A DNA stretch of 64,000 nucleotides from NCBI RefSeq assembly GCF_001678945.1, contig NZ_CP015124.1:806001-870000 (forward strand), in the 5' to 3' direction. This document shows, piece by piece, positions 16,461 to 23,536 of this stretch. A program made the translations under genes and the position numbers. This stretch comes from Phaeobacter gallaeciensis (GTDB taxonomy: Bacteria; Pseudomonadota; Alphaproteobacteria; Rhodobacterales; Rhodobacteraceae). Every line of letters begins with the position of its first letter. Position 1 is the stretch's first letter. Under the pieces are notes generated by a model, which was given only the letters and a program-made list of their open reading frames with translations, was not told the origin of the DNA and did no database searches.

Positions 16461-16658
16461 ATGGCTACTCAAACTCTGAAACTGAACGTCAAATCCGGCG
16501 AAAAAGATGGCAAGAACTTCTGGGACCGCTGCGGTGTCCTCTTCGTCAACACCGACGACAGTGGCAACATCACCTCGATCAACGTCAAACATAGCATGTT
16601 CCCCGATGTCGAAATGGTCGCCTTCCCGCGCCGCGATGAAGAACCGGTCACCGAATGA
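16461..16658 (+). CDS. Small protein of unknown function, 65 aa
   Basis: The compact protein starts MATQTLKLNVKSGEKDGKNF and ends MVAFPRRDEEPVTE. It is rich in beta-strand-like and charged segments, with no signal peptide or membrane helix and one cysteine. A clear GAGGA ribosome site precedes the ATG, and a strong terminator follows the stop, so it is a self-contained gene. A diverged copy of its 3' end, including the terminator region, recurs at 17463-17560. I do not recognise the family. Confidence 0.7.
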   Translation: MATQTLKLNVKSGEKDGKNFWDRCGVLFVNTDDSGNITSINVKHSMFPDVEMVAFPRRDEEPVTE

Positions 16659-16666
16659 CCTCAGTG

Positions 16667-16699
16667 CCAGGGCGGGTTGCCCGCCCTGGCTTTCTTCTG
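16667..16699 (+). terminator. Rho-independent terminator of the 65-aa gene
   Basis: A perfect 10-bp stem, CCAGGGCGGG and CCCGCCCTGG, with a 3-base loop, followed by CTTTCTTCTG. It lies eight bases after the stop codon. Confidence 0.85.
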
Positions 16700-16864
16700 A
16701 GGCGATAGAACTAAGCTGTAGTTCGGCTTTCAGGTGAAATTTCGTGGGCATGGCCGATTGATTTCTGCGGTATTCACTTCGCTATCGGCTGGACTGTAAG
16801 GATGTATTCGCACCCCGTCGCCGGTGCCCTTGGGTTTCCGATCATGGTCGGCTAGGTTTTCGAG

Positions 16865-17395
16865 ATGTGTAGGAACGCTGCTGATTTCAGATTTGTCGAT
16901 GTACATCCAAGAGTACTGCTTGTCGGGGCCTGTCCTGGACGTGAAGAAGAAAGGGACGGACGGCCTTTCGCTGGGCAGTCCGGACAAAACCTTGAAATCA
17001 TGCTCCGATGTTTGCAGGTCCTGCATCCGCTGGTTTTTCCATCGTCGCAACTGGATGCCTACAGCTTAGTCAATGCACATTCACTGCCAAGATATCCCGA
17101 GCGCGAGGGATATGATGGGAGCACGCAGCCACGCAAACAGGACGTTCTGGCACCCGAGAACCGAGCTAGGCTCATTGCCCGTTTGCAACGCGTTCAGCCC
17201 GAAATCATCGTTTATCTGGGAAAGGCGGCACAGTTCGCCCACGAAGTGTTTGAAGCGCATATGCCTGACATAAGAGCCTACCGAACAGGGCACCCATCAA
17301 CCCAAGCTTGGAATACTCCGCGCCAATATCGAGGCATGCCGAGAGAGGACAAGATCCGCCGCTGGGCTGAAGACCAGTTCGCTGCAGTTGAGTGA
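16865..17395 (+). CDS. Uracil-DNA-glycosylase-superfamily protein
   Basis: A 176-aa protein. Motif A is VLLVGACPGREEERDGRPFA followed by GQSGQ, the water-activating region of family 4/5-type glycosylases. A middle NAHSLPRYP strand and PEIIVYLGKAAQFAHEVF follow, and the second active-site motif is GHPST. The four cysteines of iron-sulfur family 4 enzymes are not evident. ATG 16865 is the first start after an in-frame stop, and the ribosome site is weak. It is probably a DNA base-excision or base-sensing enzyme; in an island with nuclease genes a defence role is possible but inferred. Confidence 0.68.
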   Translation: MCRNAADFRFVDVHPRVLLVGACPGREEERDGRPFAGQSGQNLEIMLRCLQVLHPLVFPSSQLDAYSLVNAHSLPRYPEREGYDGSTQPRKQDVLAPENRARLIARLQRVQPEIIVYLGKAAQFAHEVFEAHMPDIRAYRTGHPSTQAWNTPRQYRGMPREDKIRRWAEDQFAAVE

Positions 17396-17462
17396 AGTCG
17401 GCGGACGGCCCAAAGCATGCGAAAATTGGGCTGCCTCAGTTGTGAGGTCGCACTCTCGATAG

Positions 17463-17560
17463 GATCCCCGACGTCGAAATGGTCGCCTTCCCGCGCCGCG
17501 ATGACGATTCGGTCACCGAATGACCTCTGTGCTGGGGTGGGTTCACCGCCCTGGCCATCA
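17463..17560 (+). pseudogene. Duplicated 3' end of the 65-aa gene
   Basis: The segment encodes IPDVEMVAFPRRDDDSVTE and stop, parallel to FPDVEMVAFPRRDEEPVTE of the intact gene, and continues through a decayed version of its terminator hairpin. The 5' part of the gene is absent. The glycosylase-like gene lies between the intact gene and this fragment. Confidence 0.82.
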
Positions 17561-17582
17561 TCGCTGAAACCTGGACCCTCAG

Positions 17583-18722
17583 CTAGGTCGCTTCCTCTTG
17601 CGACCGAACCTGACGGTTCAGGCGCGAAAGGGGTTCACTGAAGGCCGCTTCCAGTTTTTGGATATGAGCCGCAAGCCAACCAATCATCTCGGGCCATGCT
17701 TCTCGGTTGAAGCCGTCAAAGGGTTGAGCGTAGACGATGCGGCTGGCCTTTTTATCGTCCATACGTCGCCAATCAAGCTCTGCACCGAACGCCGCCTCGA
17801 TCATGTCTTTCTGTCCATACAATTGATCAAACAGCCATTTGTTCTCTGCGGTTTCTGACCGCTGCAAGCTTATCTCGACCCGCGCTTCATCTCTCGAAAA
17901 GATCATCTGATAGGGGCAAGACCGGGTCCCAGATCCTGCGCTGAGCCAATGATCCTTGGTCGGGCTGATATTCTGGTAAAGTGTAACGCCGTCGACACGC
18001 AGCTGTTCAAGGGCTGCTTCCCAGAAGTCCAAGCGCAGCTTATGCCGCTTCTTCTGTGTGTCCTGGATGGCTTTCTCTTCGTTTTCTTTGCTCGACATTC
18101 CGATCATAAAGTCTGCCGCCTCAGGCGTAGGTATGATCTGCTGAATGTCGACCATCAGCTCGTCGCCAAACGAATATGGGGTCACCTTGAAGCATTGTGC
18201 GCGAATTCCGCGGCTGAGGAGCCAAAGGACTGTTGCCGTGACCTCGCGACGAAAGTTCGCTGCGATGAAGATCATCCGCTGGTCATTGCCTGGGTTGAGG
18301 ACAGTTTCTTCCAATTCCTCAACCTCCATGAACTCGCAGATCCGCACGGCCGCATTGCCACCGCCCGCATAGCGGTCGAGGTATTGTTGGTAGATATCGA
18401 CGATCTGGGTCTTGGTCAGGCCCGAAACGTAGGCGGTGTACTTAAGCGCCTGCCACGTCACATCTCGCCCGCTGTCATCAAGCTTGTTCTCGATCACAAC
18501 GAGGTTGCCGTCCTTGTCGAGTGCCAAGAGATCCAGGCGTTCGCGGGTTTCATCGAATCCGTCGAACTCCTTTTGAATGATTAGCAATTCCTCCCCGAGG
18601 GCATCAGGTTGGTTGGCCAGCCACTCCTGCAAGTGGTCACGCTCGCGCAGGTTCAAGTCAGAAAAGCGCTTCTGGGTCAGGCGGGACAAACGATTTTGGT
18701 TCAAATCAACGCGGAACATCAC
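17583..18722 (-). CDS. DUF4268-type protein with NucS-like PD-(D/E)xK nuclease domain
   Basis: A 379-aa protein. The N-terminal third has the nuclease core ERLDLLALDKDGNLVVIENK with Asp64, Glu78 and Lys80, and then TWQALKYTAYVSGLT, as in NucS-like endonuclease domains. The C-terminal half (about 220-370) resembles DUF4268 (KLRLDFWEAAL, KDHWLSAGSGT, FSRDEARVEISLQRSETAENK). It is the last gene of a three-gene operon and overlaps the preceding stop by 4 bp. DNA cleavage is inferred from the intact motif. Its codon use looks less G+C-rich than host genes. Confidence 0.78.
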   Translation of the reverse strand: MMFRVDLNQNRLSRLTQKRFSDLNLRERDHLQEWLANQPDALGEELLIIQKEFDGFDETRERLDLLALDKDGNLVVIENKLDDSGRDVTWQALKYTAYVSGLTKTQIVDIYQQYLDRYAGGGNAAVRICEFMEVEELEETVLNPGNDQRMIFIAANFRREVTATVLWLLSRGIRAQCFKVTPYSFGDELMVDIQQIIPTPEAADFMIGMSSKENEEKAIQDTQKKRHKLRLDFWEAALEQLRVDGVTLYQNISPTKDHWLSAGSGTRSCPYQMIFSRDEARVEISLQRSETAENKWLFDQLYGQKDMIEAAFGAELDWRRMDDKKASRIVYAQPFDGFNREAWPEMIGWLAAHIQKLEAAFSEPLSRLNRQVRSQEEAT

Positions 18723-19468
18723 TCACCTCGAAAATCGGAGAAATCTATAATTGCAACACCAGCCAGATCATGCTGGAGAATGTACTGGGACATAAAACTA
18801 CGGTCGCGGATGCGCTCAAAAATCTGACGCCTATCCCCTGGCATCGAGCGATCTGCCTCGCCAGGATCAATGCCCAGTGCGCCCATAGCGTTACAGTTGC
18901 CGGACGGTGTGAATAGGCGGTGCCAGGGCTTTGAGTGCTTCTTCAACTTGCTTAGAGCGTTGCTCTTTTCTGCTTCAACTTTCTTGGCACACGCGATCGA
19001 GCACCCCCAATAGCTTCGCCCCCGATAGGGGTGTTCGCCGCCCCCGTTGAGGAGGCTGGAGTTAGTGCCGTGGTCGTGGTTGAAGAAAACATAGAGTGGG
19101 ACGCTCGTCCCCGCGTTGGCAATCAATTTTGCCGACTGCCCCGATTTGGGGTCTAGACCGCCATAGTCCGATCCTTTGCTGGCGTGATACAATCTCTTGG
19201 CCTGGACACGGAGGCCCAGATCGCACCACGGCGTGCGCACGATCCATTCCCAATCGGCACCGTTGATGCCTTCCTCAGTTTTATTGAACATCGTGACGCT
19301 CAAGCCGTGCTTGGCATGATCGCGGGCCATGCGAAGCAATAGCATTTCGGTGAGAGTCTCTTCCTGAAGTGACAAGCCCTGCTTGAAAGCATGACCCTGT
19401 TCGTTCCAAACCCATGCGGCGCGTCGACGCAAATAGTCGCGAAGTGTTATGGGGGCAGCCATTGTCAA
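18719..19468 (-). CDS. DUF6615-like protein, probable PD-(D/E)xK fold
   Basis: A 249-aa protein. A possible nuclease core is spread over Glu37/Glu41 (LSLQEETLTEMLLLR), Asp72-x-Glu74 (GADWEWIV) and the QAK motif (LRVQAKRLY, Lys91), an order seen in restriction-endonuclease-like folds. Later residues include PLYVFFNHD and a cysteine in WGCSIACAKKV. I place it in DUF6615 from memory of the GADWEW and QAKRL motifs. It overlaps both neighbours by ATGA-type junctions. Function unknown; it is not clear that it cleaves DNA. Confidence 0.65.
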   Translation of the reverse strand: MTMAAPITLRDYLRRRAAWVWNEQGHAFKQGLSLQEETLTEMLLLRMARDHAKHGLSVTMFNKTEEGINGADWEWIVRTPWCDLGLRVQAKRLYHASKGSDYGGLDPKSGQSAKLIANAGTSVPLYVFFNHDHGTNSSLLNGGGEHPYRGRSYWGCSIACAKKVEAEKSNALSKLKKHSKPWHRLFTPSGNCNAMGALGIDPGEADRSMPGDRRQIFERIRDRSFMSQYILQHDLAGVAIIDFSDFRGE

Positions 19469-20205
19469 ACCTCGACAGAAACCGAGTCAGAATCGTCGCT
19501 TTTCATTTTGTCAATGAACCACTTCACGATCCCAGGAAGTTTATCCGTGCCGCCAGTCAACGCGGTGACGCCAAGGTTAATTGCCTGCTTTCCAACTTCA
19601 TTGCCTGCACCTTTAACAGCATGCTCAAAGAATAGGCGGAAAAGGTTCTGATTGTCCTGAGCGTGCAATGCTTCTTTGTGTTCATTAAGCTCCGTTTCGA
19701 TCTTCTCGCGCGCAGATTCCGGCATCACCTCAAATGCAATTGCCAAGAACTTGTCGCCGGAGAGCACTAGGATCGAGCTGTTAAAGGATGAATCGACGAT
19801 CCCAAAATCTTTCTGAACCAGATCCTTGGCAAACTCCCGAAGAAATCCATCCTCGATCTGGATGCGGACCTTGTTGTTTTCAAAAAGCTCTTCACCTTCC
19901 TCACGCACGCGATCCGTGATGATCTTGCGTAGTCGTTTTCGGGCCGTGTCTTCATTCGCGAGGTGGCGAAAGGAGATTTCGTCCATCATGGACCGCATTT
20001 TGCTTCTTGTGGCACGCAACTCCTGAGACAAAGCAAAGGCGCTCGGAGGCTCTTCCCAGGACCAACTTTCACGATGCTCGATCAACAGGCGCAACACTAA
20101 TAGGTCGATTTCCCGTTTCGGCATGGTCGTGTAGCCATTCTCCAGGTAGATTTCGAGAAAGGCTTTGGCGAAGGCCTCAAGGTCTATTTCTTCGGTCAGA
20201 TTCAT
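19465..20205 (-). CDS. Unrecognised protein, first gene of the three-gene operon
   Basis: A 246-aa protein that I do not recognise. Residues 35-100 look like a winged-helix region (REIDLLVLRLLIEHRESW, FALSQELRATRSKMRSMMDE, then LRKIITDRVREEG). The middle (about 115-160) alternates strands (KVRIQIEDGFLREF, SILVLSGDKFLAIAFEV). The C-terminus is helical with a glycine-rich stretch (GAGNEVGKQAINLGVTALTG), then KLPGIVKWFIDKMKS and an acidic tail. This end could touch membrane or pack in an oligomer. It is translationally coupled to the DUF6615-like gene. Confidence 0.6.
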   Translation of the reverse strand: MNLTEEIDLEAFAKAFLEIYLENGYTTMPKREIDLLVLRLLIEHRESWSWEEPPSAFALSQELRATRSKMRSMMDEISFRHLANEDTARKRLRKIITDRVREEGEELFENNKVRIQIEDGFLREFAKDLVQKDFGIVDSSFNSSILVLSGDKFLAIAFEVMPESAREKIETELNEHKEALHAQDNQNLFRLFFEHAVKGAGNEVGKQAINLGVTALTGGTDKLPGIVKWFIDKMKSDDSDSVSVEV

Positions 20206-20249
20206 TGGTCTGTTTCCTAATTCTATGCGTTCGAGCTGTGGCCATGATG

Positions 20250-20280
20250 AAAAAACTGAGGTGACGCTTTAAAGCGTCAC
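20250..20280 (-). terminator. Rho-independent terminator after the restriction remnant
   Basis: A perfect 20-bp palindrome GTGACGCTTTAAAGCGTCAC at 20261-20280. On the minus strand it is followed by CTCAGTTTTTTC. It would separate transcription of the restriction-enzyme remnant from the three-gene operon. Confidence 0.75.
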
Positions 20281-20373
20281 AGCCTGCTGGATTCGCAGGG
20301 TGCTTTTGCGAAAGGCGAGAAAATTTTCTCTCGCTCAAATCAACGTGGAACAAAGGCTACCCCTCAAGCATGG

Positions 20374-21168
20374 CTAGTTGCCCCGAACCGCAGACATGAG
20401 CTCAGAAAAGTCTGACACAACATCATACTTTATGCGGTCATTCGGGACGCTGTTCGCGATCTCCTCAAAGAACTTCCTAGCGCATTTGATTTTCTCTCGC
20501 TCCAGCTCGCGGAACTTGAGAGACGGCTGAGAACCCTTTGTTTCAGCAACAAAATAGACATGTTGCACCGATTGCTCTTTGAAAGCAATCGCCCAGTCGG
20601 GGTTGTAGTCACCGACAGGCGTTGGGATGAGAAAACCCTGCGGTAGCTTCGAGTAGACGACGATTTCATCGCTTGTATCCAGGTCTTCGACAAATTTGCG
20701 TTCGACTCCAGAATCGACGACAGCATAGTCATAGATGTGGTTTCGCAACTTCCCGACGGCCTGCGTCAGATCAGTGCCACTCTGGGTCGCGGGGAAAATA
20801 TCTGTGTCGTATTTGTCGGCAGTTGCATCATAGGTCAGATGCTCGATGACAGTCGTGGCTTTCTGCTCTTTGATAATGCGTGAGGCCTCGGAGATGAACT
20901 GTTCCGGATTGGCCTGGAACGTCGAAAACTTCGCAGCACTCATTCCGGTCAGGATTTCTCCGATCGTCCCTCGCGTCAACTCCGCACCTTCGGCAAGTTT
21001 GCCGATGACGTCGTATGAAACAAGCGAGTGGGCAGAGCTGCTTTTTTCGCTGCGTATACCCGATTGTTTAAACGCAGCTCCGGTTCGAAGTTGGGCCTCA
21101 GTCAGCTCATCCGAAAGTTTGCCTTCGGTGACGACGTATTGCAGAGGAGAGGTGGTCGCGGAAATTCG
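20374..21168 (-). pseudogene. Type III restriction enzyme Res subunit, C-terminal remnant
   Basis: The frame is open from the IS boundary to a stop at 20374. It carries the C-terminal nuclease region of type III Res proteins: GDYNPDWAIAF, then YFVAETKGS, giving D-(12-20 residues)-ExK, followed by REKIKCARKFFEEI. Upstream sequence LSDELTEAQLRTGAAFK continues in frame to the IS. The helicase part and the methyltransferase (Mod) gene are absent. It should be inactive. An internal TTG start exists but has no support. Confidence 0.85.
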
Positions 21169-21213
21169 GACCAGTCGTTAAGGTGGATCGCATGACGAAA
21201 GAAGTGATCCAGA

Positions 21214-21522
21214 ATGAAGAAACGAAAGAACCATTCGCCTGAGTTCAAAGCTAAGGTCGCGCTTGAAGCGATCCGCGAGGAGATGACGCTGGCGGAACTT
21301 TCCAAGAAATACGGCGTGCATCCGACCCAGATCGGCACTTGGAAGCGGGCAGCGATAGAGAACATGACGACAGCATTTACGCGCCGGGGTCCGGCCCCTG
21401 GGCAGGTCAGTGCCGTCGACGTGGACAAGCTGCATTCGAAGATCGGCCAGTTGGTGGTGGAACGGGATTTTTTAGCCGAAGCCTCGCATCAGTTGCTCGG
21501 GACGCGAGGCAAGAAATGGTGA
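21214..21522 (+). CDS. IS3-family transposase OrfA
   Basis: A 102-aa helix-turn-helix protein (HSPEFKAKVALEAIREEMTL, then ELSKKYGVHPTQIGTWKR) followed by a leucine-zipper-like region (VDKLHSKIGQLVVERDFL). It binds the IS ends. A slippery heptamer T-TTT-TTA in frame at 21468-21474 can shift ribosomes back one base into the orfB frame, giving the OrfAB transposase. Confidence 0.92.
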   Translation: MKKRKNHSPEFKAKVALEAIREEMTLAELSKKYGVHPTQIGTWKRAAIENMTTAFTRRGPAPGQVSAVDVDKLHSKIGQLVVERDFLAEASHQLLGTRGKKW

Positions 21523-22346
21523 GCCGGGATCATCCGTTAAGCCTTCGTAAACAGTGCGAACTGTTGCAGTTGTCGCGGTCACGGCTTTACTATCGGCCCG
21601 TTGGCGAAAGCGCCGAGAACCTGCGGTTCATGGAAATCATCGACAAGCAATTTCTGGAAACGCCTTGGTACGGATCGCGTCAGATGGCCCGTTTTATGAA
21701 GCGTAACAATCATCGCTGTGGCCGACACCGCGTCCGGCGTTTGATGCGGCTTATGCGGTTGGTGCCAATCTACCAGGAACCCAATACCAGCAAGAAGCAT
21801 CCACAGCATAGGATTTGGCCATACCTGCTGCGCAATATGGTGATTGATCGTCCCAACCAAGTCTGGTGCGCAGATATTACCTACATACCGATGCGGCGCG
21901 GGTTCTTATACCTTGTGGCCATCATGGATTGGTACAGCCGCAAGGTTTTGTCCTGGCGGCTGTCGAACAGCATGGATGCGAACTTTTGCGTCGAGGCTTT
22001 GAAAGAGGCCATTACCAAGTACGGTACGCCGGAAATCTTCAACAGCGATCAAGGCAGTCAGTTCACCAGCGGTGCGTGGATCGACGTGCTGACAGACGCA
22101 AAGATCAAGATCAGCATGGACGGGAAAGGCGCTTGGCGCGACAATCGCATGATCGAACGGCTGTGGAGGTCGTTGAAATACGAGTGCGTCTATCTGAACG
22201 CCTTTGAAACGGGATCAGAAATGCGGACTGGGATCGGCAAATGGCAGACCTATTACAACTCCGAGCGCCCGCATTCGACCCACGGCATATTGACCCCCAA
22301 CGAGGCCTATGAAAGCAAAACAGAACCGATGAGAATGGCAGCCTAA
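21339..22346 (+). CDS. IS3-family transposase OrfB (DDE integrase domain)
   Basis: The orfB frame lies in the -1 frame relative to orfA. Free OrfB probably begins near MVSRDHPLSLRKQ (21516); the upstream part of the frame (from the slippery site, reading FFSRSLASV) would be joined to OrfA by frameshifting. Catalytic residues are present: Asp in VWCADITYIP, Asp in FNSDQGSQFTS and Glu in NRMIERLWRSLKYE. It ends with the usual YNSERPHSTHGILTPNEAYE. The element therefore appears competent. Confidence 0.9.
   Translation: MEAGSDREHDDSIYAPGSGPWAGQCRRRGQAAFEDRPVGGGTGFFSRSLASVARDARQEMVSRDHPLSLRKQCELLQLSRSRLYYRPVGESAENLRFMEIIDKQFLETPWYGSRQMARFMKRNNHRCGRHRVRRLMRLMRLVPIYQEPNTSKKHPQHRIWPYLLRNMVIDRPNQVWCADITYIPMRRGFLYLVAIMDWYSRKVLSWRLSNSMDANFCVEALKEAITKYGTPEIFNSDQGSQFTSGAWIDVLTDAKIKISMDGKGAWRDNRMIERLWRSLKYECVYLNAFETGSEMRTGIGKWQTYYNSERPHSTHGILTPNEAYESKTEPMRMAA
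21468..21474 (+). other. Programmed -1 frameshift site of the IS3 element
   Basis: The heptamer TTTTTTA is positioned as T-TTT-TTA in the orfA frame (codons GAT TTT TTA). After a -1 slip the reading continues TTT TTT AGC CGA, which is the open orfB frame. Confidence 0.7.
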
Positions 22347-22663
22347 ATGAAACCCTGATCCACCTTAAAAAGGCTGCAAACTGGTCGAAAAAGCAGGACC
22401 ACCTCTACTCTCTTTGGAACGACCCTCGTTGAAGGGGGGGATCGCTCCACATCTTGGTCGCCACCGCCCCAGCCATTGATTTTGTTGAACCAGCTACCCA
22501 ACGCCACTGTGATAGCAAGAACATGCGGCATAGCCGCGATCAAACAAATTGGATTTAGGCAAAAGCCGAAGAATAGCAGTTGATTGAGGACCATCACAAC
22601 TATGAAGGTCCAAGTATAGGTTGAGGCAACGTGTTTCGTGCGCTGCCAAAGTGTTTTGGGCAT
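22343..22663 (-). CDS. Small membrane protein, C-terminus replaced by IS sequence
   Basis: A 106-aa frame. Residues 18-65 contain two hydrophobic stretches (WTFIVVMVLNQLLFFGFCL and LIAAMPHVLAITVALGSWF), so a two-helix membrane protein. Roughly the last 14 residues (after LLFRP) are encoded by the IS right end, and the stop lies inside the IS, so the original C-terminus is lost. The ribosome site is poor. Family not recognised. It could be a remnant rather than a working gene. Confidence 0.5.
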   Translation of the reverse strand: MPKTLWQRTKHVASTYTWTFIVVMVLNQLLFFGFCLNPICLIAAMPHVLAITVALGSWFNKINGWGGGDQDVERSPPSTRVVPKRVEVVLLFRPVCSLFKVDQGFI

Positions 22664-22703
22664 TTTTTTCTCGGCAGATTCTAGAGGTTAAACGTTCAAT
22701 TCG

Positions 22704-23042
22704 CTAACCATTGCCGCCTTTCTGATTGCTCTGATGAATCGCCTCCATCCGAGCGGTAATGTCGCTCGCGATGCTCTCGTACAGCGCCGCTTGGCGCTCT
22801 CTCGCTGAGCCCGGTTTAGGCGTTCTGCGTCGTATTCTTTTGGCAAGCCAAAAAAGAAGCCTTGCAGCAGGATCGGTGACGTTTTCCGGTACAGGGGCCG
22901 GATAGTTTTCTTCGAGGAGGGCAACGACCTCAGCATTCATGCTGCGATGGTTAGCCTCAGCCGCGAGGCGTATTCGATCGCGCAGGCCGTCTGGCAGACG
23001 CACGATGAATTTATCCTGATTTTGAGAGCTTTGTTCTGGCAT
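22704..23042 (-). CDS. Arc-family ribbon-helix-helix regulator
   Basis: A 112-aa protein. Residues 8-45 form an Arc/MetJ-type ribbon-helix-helix: KFIVRLPDGLRDRIRLAAEA, then HRSMNAEVVALLEENYP. The C-terminal half is basic and helical (KRIRRRTPKPGSARERQAAL). The start at 23042 is chosen because the homologous domain begins right after it; the longer frame to 23093 would run through the operator region. It is divergent from a second Arc-like gene, with two palindromes between them. Confidence 0.8.
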   Translation of the reverse strand: MPEQSSQNQDKFIVRLPDGLRDRIRLAAEANHRSMNAEVVALLEENYPAPVPENVTDPAARLLFWLAKRIRRRTPKPGSARERQAALYESIASDITARMEAIHQSNQKGGNG

Positions 23043-23044
23043 GG

Positions 23045-23095
23045 TGGCACTGTGCCATAAAAAGCAATTGACGCAATAGTGGCTAAGTGCCACTA
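23045..23095. promoter_or_regulatory. Two operator-like palindromes between the Arc-like genes
   Basis: TGGCAC-T-GTGCCA at 23045-23057 and TAGTGGC-N5-GCCACTA at 23077-23095 share the half-site TGGC/GCCA. They lie between the divergent starts at 23042 and 23127, as expected for autorepression by a ribbon-helix-helix dimer pair. Confidence 0.7.
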
Positions 23096-23126
23096 ACGGG
23101 TTGTGGTTTCAACCTGGAGGCGTTTC

Positions 23127-23321
23127 ATGAAAAGTCGTAAACCAATGCAACTTCGGCTTCCGCAAGAGCTCAAAGAGTGGATCAAGGCGGAGTCAGATCG
23201 CAATGGAAACTCCCAAAATTCAGAAGTGATCCGCGCCATTCGCGCGGCGAAAGACAGGAGGTCCACACTCGGATCAGTTGGGAATATCAATATGGATCAG
23301 GGTGATAGTGCGCGTTGTTAA
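23127..23321 (+). CDS. Arc-family ribbon-helix-helix regulator, small
   Basis: A 64-aa protein: the beta strand PMQLRLPQELKEWIKAESDR and the second helix NSQNSEVIRAIRAAKDRR are typical of Arc/Mnt repressors. The start at 23127 has GGAGG seven bases upstream. It begins the integrase-side operon and probably controls integration or excision functions in competition with the divergent Arc-like protein; that is inference. Confidence 0.75.
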   Translation: MKSRKPMQLRLPQELKEWIKAESDRNGNSQNSEVIRAIRAAKDRRSTLGSVGNINMDQGDSARC

Positions 23322-23344
23322 CAATTAAGAGAGGTGTCGATCAT

Positions 23345-23536
23345 ATGACCAAAGCAAGTGTGCAGACAAAGGCGAGACAGGCAGCCTCCGCCTTCATCCG
23401 CGAGGCGCGGGAGGCAGGTTGGCAGCGGGCAAAATTTGAGATCAAGCCTGATGGCAGTGTCATCGTCGATGCCAACATGGTCGCGCCAGAGGCGGCAGAC
23501 GACTTTCTCAACAGTGACCTGAGAATGGGCGAATGA
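23345..23536 (+). CDS. Small protein coupled to the integrase gene
   Basis: A 63-aa protein (KARQAASAFIREAREAGWQRA, then KFEIKPDGSVIVDANM). The pattern helix-strand-strand with a basic helix suggests nucleic-acid contact, but no known excisionase motif is seen. AGAGAGG precedes the ATG, and the stop overlaps the integrase ATG by 4 bp. It may be a recombination directionality or regulatory factor; the family is not recognised with certainty. Confidence 0.65.
   Translation: MTKASVQTKARQAASAFIREAREAGWQRAKFEIKPDGSVIVDANMVAPEAADDFLNSDLRMGE

Larger units (their letters stand above)
21169..22386 (+). mobile_element. IS3-family insertion sequence
   Basis: About 1.2 kb. Inverted TTAAGGTGGATC is found at 21178-21189 and, as GATCCACCTTAA, at 22357-22368. 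Outside these, GACCAGT (21169-21175) and ACTGGTC (22380-22386) are also inverted, so the true tips may be there. No clear target duplication flanks either choice. It holds orfA and orfB with an intact DDE triad. It truncates the restriction gene on the left and the small membrane-protein gene on the right. Confidence 0.88.

Noticed and set aside
16730-17069. Frames on both strands overlapping the start of the glycosylase-like gene
   Set aside because: Neither has domain character; the UDG motifs are in the frame 16865-17395 only.
20374-20979. A complete 201-aa gene starting at an internal TTG
   Set aside because: The frame continues upstream in coding register to the IS boundary with Res-like sequence, so this is a truncated gene and not a small complete one.
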